From assembly GCA_009602725.1 (NCBI GenBank), contig WELB01000199.1, positions 33,162-51,887 on the forward strand: DNA of 18,726 nucleotides, read 5' to 3'. Source of the stretch: Spirogloea muscicola (lineage: Eukaryota > Streptophyta > Zygnematophyceae > Spirogloeales > Spirogloeaceae). The translations under genes were made by a program, and so were the position numbers. The notes below the pieces were generated by a model that saw only the letters and a program-made list of their open reading frames with translations, ran no database searches and had not been told where the DNA came from. Shown one piece after another: positions 10,828 through 18,726 of the stretch; position 1 is the first letter of the stretch; each line of letters starts with the position of its first letter.

Positions 10828-11096
10828 GGCTCTGGCCAGGGGACCCACTTCAACGAGCCTAGCATCTCCGACCTGCGGCTGCTTAGCAGAGGTTACTGAG
10901 TGATTCGTAGCTGCTTTGTTTCTGTTTCTTAGCGCTTCCCCTGGGCCCCTTCTCGTACTCTGTTCATTCTTTTTCGGCTCTGCCTGAACAATGTATTGGC
11001 TTGAATTGGCCTCCCTTTCAATTCATGCGCCCCGCGCGCCTTCTCTCTTTCGGGCTGGCTTTTCCAGCCCCTATTCTCAATGGGCGAGCACTTTCT
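10828..11096 (+). repeat. type A repeat, truncated, with 76-bp insert
   Basis: This copy starts within the ORF end (GGCTCTGGCC...) and matches 10567-10640 with a couple of substitutions. It keeps the stop codon, the 3' segment, the hairpin GGGCTGGCTTTTCCAGCCCC (11053-11072) and the terminus GAGCACTTTCT at 11096. Between TTTTCGG at about 10977 and the hairpin there are about 76 extra bases (10978-11053) absent from the 10386 copy and bounded by TTTCGG on both sides. Confidence 0.85.
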
Positions 11097-11097
11097 T

Positions 11098-11250
11098 TCT
11101 GAAGTAACGAGGACCACCGGCCCCCGTAACACCCGTGGATGTCCATGGCCAGGAGGTAAAAGGTATCACCCGCCGGGTGGTCCTTGTACTTGTGCAACTT
11201 CTGCTCGGCCACCTTCACGGCATAGCCGGTCTCAGAAGCAATGGAAATTA
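11098..11250 (-). pseudogene. retroelement ORF fragment, endonuclease-like region
   Basis: The minus-strand frame reads ASETGYAVKVAEQKLHKYKD, then HPAGDTFYLLAMDIHGCYGG. The spacing of KxxKY and a later F-x-L-A-x-(D/E)-x-H-G resembles the core of the endonuclease-like C-terminal region of algal retroelement ORFs, the part between the HNxxRD segment (seen at 5956-6060) and the SLQRS segment (seen at 10477). It abuts the outer end of the 10828-11096 copy and lies just before rsmE. The family call is inference from pattern. Confidence 0.5.
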
Positions 11251-11361
11251 GGGTTGTCGAGGAGCGGACCGGCGTTGATTAGGGTGCCGCTGGGGCTCGG
11301 CCTAGCCCTGCTCGAGGCCGCGGCCGCATCCGCGGCGGCGGTGGCGGCGGCGGCGGCGGCC

Positions 11362-13637
11362 ATGGCGGCGCGCGTGGCCCCGCTCGTGGCGNAAGGCGAG
11401 GAGTGGCGGCGGCGGCGGCAGCGGCGGCCCCGGACGCGGTGCGTGGCGGCCTGCCCCGCTTCTTTGCGCCGGACCTGCCGTCCTCCGAGGTCCGTCGTGC
11501 CGCGCCTTGCCCGTAGATGGCGCGCGCGACTGCCGGCGACCGCGCCGTCGTCGCCGTCGTCGTGGTGGTGGGACAGCATCGCTTCTCTGGGGTCGGCCTC
11601 TGAGCGGGTTCCCGCCTGCGCAGGGCGGCGTGGTGGCGGTGGGCGGCGGCGAGCTGTGGCACATGGCCAAGGTGCTGCGGCTGACCGTCGGCGACAGGTG
11701 CGCCGCCGCCGCTGCTGCAGGCTGCAATGACTGACCTCAAACCCCAAACCCCTACGGTCCTACACAGCTACGGTCCTTAACACCTATCTTCCAGCCCCAC
11801 CAACAGTAGACCAACTCTCCCCGCGCTCGCTCGGCCTCGGCAAATGCCCGTCTCGATAGTGCAGATAAGACTATATATCAGCATTCAGACCACAAGCGCT
11901 CTGGGGGTTCTCTTGCTAATGTGTCAATCCATATATCAGCCCATAGCTGCTAATCCCGCTGCCATTTTCGCTGCTCCTCGTGCTGAGAAGCTGCAGCTCA
12001 CTGGTGTCGGCCAGATCTGCAGCCTTGCATCTTGAGCGACTGGCAAATTTCAGCACATGCCTATCTTCTTCACGAGTTAAATGGAAGGCCCTGTGAGCGA
12101 GCTTGTCCTCTGGTCTGCGTGCAGGGTGGAGCTCTTTGATGCCCGCGGCGCCCTTGTGGAGGCCAAGATACTGTCAATGGACAAGACGACGACCGAGCTC
12201 GCAGCCATCGGCTCCTCCATCAGAGTCCCCTGGGCCGGGCCAAAGTGGTCTGTGGGAGTCGCATGTGGTATGCGGCCACAAACTGCCTCTCCTTGTCTCG
12301 CCCACATTGATAGAACCCTGTACAATCTGATCAAGTCTGGGAATGGCCATGACGCACGTCCCAGCCATGCTGCTATTTCTGAGCCTGACGAAGCAGACCA
12401 GCACCGACAGGTACTCTGAAGGGCGGCCGAGCAGATTGGCTGGTGGAGAAGTGCACGGTGAGACCCGCTGCTTGCTCCTACGTTGGCAACACCATGAGTC
12501 CTACTCGGTCTATGATATAGGATTCCATTGTGAAACATGCAATTCCTTTTTGCTCTGCTTGTCGTGCCTGCTGGAGCAGTCGCTTCCAGCCCGCTTAGCG
12601 CACCATGGCAGCTGCTGGGGTTGCTAATCTCCTGGCAGGAGCTGGGGGCTGCTGCACTCGTTCCGCTGCTGACAGAGCGCTCCCCGCGGGCCGCGGAGAG
12701 CCGCATCGACCGGTGGCAGCGGGTGGCGCTAGCGGCTGCTAAGCAATGTGCACTACCGACACTCCTAATCTCATACATGAGATTAGGAGGCTGCACTTGC
12801 CAAGTTATTATAATTGTGTGTCCGTCTTTTCGTGCCTCATCGTCACAATTTCGCGCTGGGCAGGTCAGAGACTGCATGGCCTTGACATCTCCGAGCCCGT
12901 CCTCCTGGAGGACCTCATGGAGCAGGTACAGAGGCGTCAGCCCTGGCAAGCCTCCCGCAACCTTAAGAAATCATGTTGCGGTCAAATGACTATCACTCTG
13001 CAGCTTGTATACATTGCTTCAATTCCGCTCAGCACAGCCGGGGGTAGACTATTTGCTATTTAGAGCATGATCTGTCTCGCAGGTCGGGCAAGCTAATCCG
13101 ACACTGCTCGCCACAGCTGAGGCGAAGCCTCTGCTGTTGCAAGTCTCAAGAGAGGCAGCTTTGAAGGGCGGCTTGCTTCTCATTGGGCCTGAAGGAGGTA
13201 AGCTTCAGATACTAAGCCCACATCTGCCTGATGAAGACTAAAAGCTCACAAATAACAGACCGCTTGCTTCATGGGCTATCTAGCCAAGCCCGTTTGCACT
13301 GCACAGGGTCGTCAGAGGAAAGGGATCATTTTGCGTATTTGAGGTTTTAGACTATGCTTGCCCACAGTGAATTCCGACCCCTTAAAACAGAAGTGGAGCT
13401 TGCCTGTGCATTGAATGAGTTGCTTGTCGCAGTATTGCTGCTCAAATTTGTGTCTTGAGCGAGTCACCTGAATGTGCCTTTGCCTCAGACTTCACGGAGA
13501 AGGAAGTGAGCATGCTGCTCGGCAGGGGAGCTCTGCCTGTCGGCCTCGGCCCGAGGAGGCTCAGGGTTGAGACTGCAGCCATGGCAATGCTAGCAGCGCT
13601 TGTGCTCAAGCATGAGAGTGACCGTGTGGTGCATTGA
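11362..13637 (+). CDS. rsmE: RsmE-type 16S rRNA m3U methyltransferase, likely plastid
   Basis: RsmE is a SPOUT-fold enzyme that methylates N3 of the uridine equivalent to U1498 in 16S rRNA. Exons: 11362-11489, 11624-11697, 12125-12267, 12411-12457, 12639-12747, 12864-12925, 13083-13197 and 13489-13637, all phase-consistent downstream of exon 1. Exon 1 has GGLPRFFAPDLPSSE, the N-terminal PUA-like start. Exons 2-3 have GELWHMAKVLRLTVGDR and VELFDARGALVEAKIL. Exons 3-5 have GVACGTLKGGRADWLVEKCT and ELGAAALVPLLTERSPRA. Exons 7-8 carry the SAM-binding knot: GLLLIGPEGDFTEKEV and LGPRRLRVETAAMAMLAA. The Ala/Arg-rich N-terminus would suit a plastid transit peptide, and the KGGRxDWLVEKCTELGA style is plant-like. 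The ATG at 11362 and the exit frame differ by one base across the ambiguous N at 11392, so the first exon is uncertain, as is its donor (GAG/GTCCGT). Confidence 0.92.
11392..11392. other. ambiguous base N
   Basis: This is the only non-ACGT character in the window. It lies in the GC-rich first exon of rsmE, and the reading frame before and after it differs by one base. A missing base at this site would restore continuity from the ATG at 11362 to the conserved PRFFAPD segment. Confidence 0.99.
12762..12789. repeat. perfect 13-bp inverted repeat in rsmE intron 5
   Basis: CTCCTAATCTCAT (12762-12774) and its exact reverse complement (12777-12789) are separated by two bases. The hairpin starts 14 bases inside the intron after the donor at 12748 and would fold close to the 5' splice site in the pre-mRNA. 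Confidence 0.93.
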
Positions 13638-13734
13638 CGTGGCCAAGCGGCCCACTGCTTCGAGCAGCCTGGGACGGGCAAGCCCTTGTTGAGGTTGCCG
13701 AAGTTGCAAGAGTATGAGAGCAAAGTAAATCATC
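13638..13734. other. 97-bp convergent gap between rsmE and TMEM18
   Basis: The stop codons of the two convergent genes are separated by only 97 bp, so their 3' untranslated regions probably overlap. I see no dedicated terminator structure. Confidence 0.85.
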
Positions 13735-14885
13735 CTACTCTTCTTTCTTTGCGATGGCGGCTTGATGCCGAAGCTGAGCTTGTTTCCACCTCACCATCAA
13801 GTCAACCACGTTCCTTAACAAGTTCACCTGCGACACACTGTATCGCAGTGAGAGCGCAGCATGTGCAAATTGACCTGCTAGCCGCCTGGGAGAAATTTGG
13901 AGCTCTTGGTGTTAATCTTGCAGAGACATGCGCGCGAGATAGGCTAAGTTGATCTTACCAAGATAATTGTGGCGATTATGAGCATGGGACCCGATAAGAC
14001 GGTTGAGATGAAGATGCCTTGCCGGTCAAAATACTGCTGAGTAGCAAACTTCTTCCAGTACCGGCCCAGGAGCCCGTTCATTCGCTCAGCGCCATACACG
14101 GACGCGCCTGTAAGTTGCACACCAACAGCAGGTTCACTTGACAAAGCATTCCTGACATGAGAGTAGCGCGGAGGGGTGACTGGAAGAGTTGCATGTGCAT
14201 CCAAGTCCGCCGAACATGTTACCAGTGATATTCCATGGGTCAGCAAAGGAGGGCCACTGGGTACTAACAAGCAAAGAGGAAGATTGCAGCCTGCACATTT
14301 ATTCGTCTCCAAGTGGTAATAGCCAGCAGGATGAGGATGACGTGGCAGGCAATCAGCCCGAGCAGCCACGGCTCCTGCAAGCACGCACGCGCAGCCACCT
14401 GCTCAGTGAGGAGTTATCCATTGGAAGAGGAGATACTTCAGGCAAGAGTGGCGCAGGAGCAGCGCAACGGCAGTGCAGACTGGGTTGCTAGTGGCTGGCA
14501 CATCGTTGATGCCTTCCTCCTCTGGTACTGCGGGCCTGTGGTCTGTCATGCATTCGACCGACTCATGTGCGGCCTCATCGGACGAGCCCCCTCTGCCCAC
14601 CCCAAGTACGACTGCGAGTATGAAGAGCAAGGGTCATGCGATGTGGGCAGACATGGAGCACTGACGCAAAGGCGCAATGGCGCATAATCTGGCCTGCAGC
14701 GGCAGCGCTGAGCATGCATGCTAGGGCCCATAGCTCAGGCGCCACACCGTCCAGTCGACGGCCCTGATGAAGGCGGAGGTCTGCGTGAAGAGGCCGTCGG
14801 CGCCGCCGGCGCCCTCGTTCATCTGCCGCAGCGTGCGCCGGATCTCCTCCGTCGCCGACTCCACCATCGCCGCAAGCTCGTCCAT
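13735..14885 (-). CDS. TMEM18: TMEM18 family transmembrane protein
   Basis: TMEM18 is a small protein with several membrane spans and a basic C-terminal tail, found in the nuclear membrane in animals. Exons on the minus strand are 14885-14748, 14374-14269, 14107-13959 and 13827-13735, joined with phases 0, 1, 0 into 161 aa (human about 140). Exon 1 starts MDELAAMVESATEEIRRTL and ends AVDWT. Exon 2 completes the family signature EPWLLGLIACHVILILLAIT (first membrane span) and enters the second span (INVQAAIFLFA). Exon 3 has the diagnostic block WKKFATQQYFDRQGIFIS, then a third span around VLSGPMLIIATIIL. Exon 4 encodes the basic tail NLLRNVVDLM...IAKKEE. The start at 14885 is preferred by family length; an in-frame ATG at 14933 would add 16 residues. 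A plus-strand open frame covering 14313-14687 is only the shadow of intron 1 and exon 2. Confidence 0.92.
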
Positions 14886-15696
14886 CGCCCCGGCCCTGCC
14901 CGGCCCTGCCCGGTGCCTCCCGGCCGAGCCCACAACGGCGGCACCTCAGCGCCGCCTCCGCGAGCCTCCGTGGTGCGGCCACAGAGCCGCCGCGACGGCG
15001 CCGACGACCCAAGTCCCGCCGGCGCTGCCCCGGCCCGCTCCTTCACCGGCTGCTCGCCAGGCCAGCACCCAGCTGCTGTGTCGGAGCTCGTGGGCCCCCA
15101 CGCCACTCGCTCGGCTGCGCCTCGTGCAGGCTCGAGTGCTGCCGCCGCAGCAGGAGATGGGGCGGCGGAGCTGAAGCGCGGCTAGTGCGCTGAGTGCGAT
15201 GCTCCAGGCGCAGAGCTCGTGGCGGACTCCAAGGACCTCTTAGGCTTCGGACAGCAGCAAAGTGACACAAGAGTCCGTAGGAAAAAGAGGCTCTCCAAAT
15301 GGTGAACAGCCAGCCCGAAAAATATTGTGAAAAGCCAGAATGCATGGAATATAACAGCTCTTCAAGTGAAAGGCAGTGGCTTTGGAACGCCAGCTCAAGC
15401 ACACAAAATACACGAGCTGACTTTGATGCTTGGAAGTGCTCTTCATGAGCTGTTCAAGAGCGACCAGACCGCCAAGCACGCAGCACAAAGCTGGCATGAG
15501 AGGGCTGCTCAATCCCAAACCCTGAAACCCAGATTTTCCTTGTTTGTAGGACTGACCACACAGCCCCTTATGAATAAGGAATCCATCACCTGTGACAGAA
15601 CCCGGGTTCTAATATTTGCTCGCTATGAGCTGTTTAGGAAGGAGATATACCAGCACAAGTGCTGCAGAGTTACGGCTAAAGAGTGCTCCAGTCAAT
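14886..15696. other. intergenic between TMEM18 start and TTC7 stop
   Basis: Up to about 15180 the sequence is GC-rich, with a short direct repeat CCGGCCCTGCCCGGCCCTG near 14890; it is presumed TMEM18 promoter. From 15240 it is balanced. A degenerate minus-strand hairpin-repeat fragment (stem GGGCTGG...) lies at about 15285-15330, and a telomere-like CCCAAACCCTGAAACCC at about 15515. The TTC7 3' UTR should occupy the right end. No gene is recognised. Confidence 0.55.
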
Positions 15697-18600
15697 TTAG
15701 GCATCAGAAGCAGCCCTCGGAATGCTCCAGAAAGGAAGAGCCTGTGCCGTCTGTGCATACTTGCGGGCGTTGGCGGAGGCCTCGTCAGCCTCCCCCCCTC
15801 TGCAGGCCTCCCTGTGCAGCTCCTCTAGCTGCTGCCAAGCCAGGTGGTCTTCAGGATCGGCACGAAGGGCATCGTCTACAAGGATCCTCGCTAGCGCCGG
15901 GTGCTTCAGGCGGGCCTGCATCCTGCTGGCCCGGACAAGGGCGGGACTGTAACGCGGAGCGAGGGTGGTGGCCGTTTCATACGCCCTCCAAGCGCCTTCG
16001 TCGTCCCCTTGACCCTCCAGGACAACACCTGCTACAAGCAGTCAACAGCTACCCGCGTGAGTATGCTCGCAATCCAGCCAAGGTACCCGCCGCAGTCACA
16101 GTGTGCTCTGGTGGATCCAACTTGTCCTCAGTGTGAACTTCTAGGAAAGCAGCGGCCAACCTCGACCAACTAGAGGCTGTCATAGAGAAGGATACCAGTT
16201 GTAAGAAGCTCGCAAGATAGAGCAGCATTGCGCAACATTGATTAGCAACTTGCAAGTAAATGCTTAGGACAATGACATTTGGAAGGTGCAGTCTACGACC
16301 CATGAGTGCATTGCCTTACCTGACACTAGCCATGCAGCTCCAGAACCTGGACTAATAGCCCGTGCCCTGTCAGCACATATGGCAGCATCTTGCCATTGCT
16401 TCAGTCTGATGTAGGCCTCGGCCAGATCCTCCCAAACCTCCTCATTCTGTTAGACCCATTTACAGGAAATACAGTAAGCCATGTTTTTGTAGCTGCCTAT
16501 TCCAGCGACAAGAAATGCAGGATAGCTTGGCTCTGCTGGACTTGGCGGCAAGCTAAGCCCCTCCACATGCAAGTCCTGTTGTGTCAATCCTACATCACGA
16601 GTCAGTAGTATCCAAGCAACATAAATTTTTCTCGCACACCCTGTACATCTCACAGGCACAGATTCGATATCCCAAGGCATTGCACCATAGGTTTAACATC
16701 TGCACCGCTTCTCCAGCAATTTGCAGGCAAGTCTTAATCGTCTCCAGAGCCAATAGCGGAGATCCACTCGCCATTTGAATCCTGCATTTGGTGTGAAGTA
16801 GCGCAACCTGCATACAACAAAGACGCAAAATCATGTGCCTAGACAAATACGTGCCTGTTGTTGCCAAGCTGGACCAAGCTTGCAGTCATGGAATGGAAAG
16901 AACCCGATTCTTGACTTTCAGCCCTGATCTTATCACCCTGCATCGTGGGTACACTTTCACCTGTCCTCGGTGTTGAAGGAAGTCTAAGCACAACTTTGAA
17001 TGTCCTGAATCTTTTACTAGGCCCCAAACCATAAGCTCAAAGCTGGAAGCCTAGACCCAAACTCTGTACCCTAATGGCACCTGAGCAAGACCTTACCCGA
17101 CTGGCGCCAGGCGCAAGCTCCTGAAGGCCAACATTGCAGGCATCGAGCGCGTCCTCATGCCGGCGCTGTGCACACAGGACCAGCCCGAGCAGTTGCCACG
17201 CCCGTGCATCACATGATCGACCATCTACGAGGGCCTGCCTGGCCCAGCGCAGGGCCAGTACCAGCTCCCGCATCTCCGCCAGCTGGAGTCCGAGGTCGAG
17301 CGCCATGGCGGCATCCCCTGCTTCGCCGTCTCGTGCCTCCGTCTTGCCTTCCAACACCACTGCCTTCTCAAGCGTCCACGCCCGCTGGAGGCTGCCGACC
17401 GATTGCGCACGCAGCTCGGCACACGCCGCGTCCAGCTCCTGCAACCGCGCACACCGTCCGGCGCAGACGCCAGCCACATGGTGAGCCTTCCCCGCAAGGC
17501 TCGTCCACTTGCCGACTGCGTGCTCGGTCGCCCTCTGGGCATACCCCATGCCCTCCTCGCGAGCTCGTCACGGCGGCTGCAGATCCTCGCCGCAAGGAGG
17601 AGCGCCGGCACGTCGTGCGGGCGCTCATCCTTGCCGAGGACCATGCGCAGGAGGTCGATAGCAAAGCCGCTGTCGCCCATCGCGTCCTTGGCAACCGCCA
17701 GGGTGCACCACTGGTCTGTGCGGCTGATGATGCCCGGCGGCACCGCCTCGTACTGCCGGGCAGCGCCCTCCAGGTCGCCGCCGCCGGCGAACGCCAGCGC
17801 GAGGTGCTCCAGGACCTCCTCGGACCACCGCCGCTTCTGCAGGGCCTGGAGCAAGAGCACGGCTTCCCCAGATTCATCACTCCCCATCTGCGGCTCTCCA
17901 TGACCGCGCCGTGCCGTCGAAGGCGCGCGGCCCCCGTCCCTGCCGGCATACAGGAGCAGCAGCGCCAGCTCCTTCTGCAACTCCAGCAGCTCCTCTGAGG
18001 CCGCCAGCAGCGGGCTGGACACCGAGCTCCGGTAGGCTGTAACAGCGGCCCGCACGTCTCCGGCCTGCTTGTGCAGCCTCGGCAGGAGGCCGGTCGCCTC
18101 GCGCGCCACCTGGGCAATCGCACCGGTCGTCGGGCCTGGCGGGACTGTGCCAGCCGGGAAGACGGCGTGGATGGCGTTCAACAGCGCCTGGCAGTGCTTC
18201 GCCGCCTCTGCCGTGGAGTCATCGGATGGCGATGAAGACCGTCAGCGATGCCTGAGCTTCGTGCCGGGATGCATGCGCTCGCCACGGCAAGCAGGAGCAG
18301 CCTGTGACGACGCCATGAGAGAGGGCGACTTGCCGGGTGTCGCGGCATGCAGTGAGCACGGCCGCCTCCGCCATGGCGGCGGCGGCACAGCGGCAGCGCA
18401 CCGATGGGCTGCTGCAGCTGCTGGAAGCACCGCGCCCGAAGCAGCGCGCCACGGAGGACGACGCCGGCATCGTGTGCGCCGCCATTGCCACCACTGCCGC
18501 CGCGGGGCGTCGGCGAAGCCAGGGCCGCTGCCTCCTTCCTCCCGATCCGCCGCCGCGGCGACGGCGCCGGGCGAGCCGCCGCCGCCTCCGGCGCCAGGGA

Positions 18601-18726
18601 CGCCCGCAGGCGGCGGGCGAGGCGCTCGGGGTCGGCGCCGCCGGCCAGCGCGTCCAGCGCCGCCTGCGGGCCCGCCCTCCGAGCCTCCGCTGCGCCGAGC
18701 AGCGCCTGCACGACCTGCGGCGGGCC
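15697..18726 (-). CDS. TTC7: TTC7/NPG1-like TPR protein, 5' partial
   Basis: TTC7 (NPG1 in plants, Ypp1 in yeast) is a helical TPR scaffold that holds PI4-kinase III alpha with EFR3 at the plasma membrane; NPG1 proteins are calmodulin-binding. Visible exons on the minus strand: from the window edge to 18402, 18207-17097, 16807-16706, 16446-16320 and 16028-15697. Exon 1 has ALLGAAEARRAGPQAALDAL and VLRGALLRARCFQQLQQPI. Exon 2 has EAAKHCQALLNAIHAVFPAG, LHKQAGDVRAAVTAYRS, LQKELALLLLYAG, EEVLEHLALAFAGGGDL, PGIISRTDQW and RPHDVPALLLAARICS, in family order. The later exons carry C-terminal TPRs: EVWEDLAEAYIRLKQWQDAA, GDDEGAWRAYETA, LARILVDDALRADPED. Exon 2 has a frame break at 17551-17560 that one added G repairs, and its length then fits the splice phases. 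The N-terminus lies outside the window; a possible acceptor sits at 18715. Confidence 0.88.

Noticed and set aside
3986-11096. Helitron ends (hairpin near a 3' terminus)
   Set aside because: The hairpin is followed by about 24-29 nt instead of about 10, and the tail does not end in CTRR; variable 5' truncation fits non-LTR elements better.
11080-11730. 216-aa plus-strand open frame as the rsmE N-terminus
   Set aside because: It begins inside the repeat terminus and runs in a different frame from the conserved PRFFAPD segment; only the part from 11362 is used, provisionally.
17168-17998. 276-aa plus-strand open frame
   Set aside because: It is antisense to TTC7 exon 2, whose minus-strand translation follows the TTC7/NPG1 family order.

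Overview
The window looks like nuclear DNA of a green alga (Chlorophyta; a trebouxiophyte is my guess, at low confidence). The reasons are genes split into many short exons by GT-AG introns of about 90-430 bp, a plastid-type 16S rRNA methyltransferase encoded in the nucleus, a plant/animal-type TTC7/NPG1 gene, GC-rich first exons with more balanced downstream exons and introns, and Copia and non-LTR-like retroelement debris. There are no prokaryotic operons, CRISPR arrays or rRNA genes, and I found no tRNA gene.

Layout. (1) 405-3506, minus: a seven-exon NO66/RIOX1-type JmjC ribosomal oxygenase. (2) 3940-6430: a nest of truncated repeat copies sharing a conserved 3'-end hairpin (GGGCTGG-loop-CCAGCCC), some still carrying pieces of a retroelement ORF. 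(3) 6815-7867, plus: an intact Copia-type gag ORF with no pol visible. (4) 8313-9775, minus: REV7/MAD2L2, the HORMA subunit of DNA polymerase zeta, in four exons. (5) 10127-11250: a second cluster of the same hairpin-ended repeat. (6) 11362-13637, plus: an RsmE-type rRNA m3U methyltransferase in eight exons. (7) 13735-14885, minus: a TMEM18 homologue in four exons, convergent with rsmE, with only 97 bp between the stop codons. (8) 15697-18726, minus: a TTC7/NPG1-like TPR protein in five visible exons, with its 5' end outside the window.

The exon models were built by hand. I matched translated segments to family patterns and required GT-AG ends with consistent phase; every junction given below is phase-consistent. 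Three genes (NO66 exon 1, rsmE exon 1 near the single N, TTC7 exon 2) each need exactly one extra base to stay in frame. This points to uncorrected single-base deletions in GC-rich assembly rather than pseudogenes.

The host genes do not form a pathway: they serve ribosome modification (NO66, rsmE), translesion DNA synthesis (REV7), the nuclear envelope (TMEM18) and plasma-membrane PI4-kinase scaffolding (TTC7). The least explained content is the hairpin-ended repeat family. Its copies have varied 5' truncations and one shared 3' end, occur repeatedly as head-to-head inverted pairs, and carry fragments resembling the endonuclease-like C-terminal region of algal retroelement ORFs.
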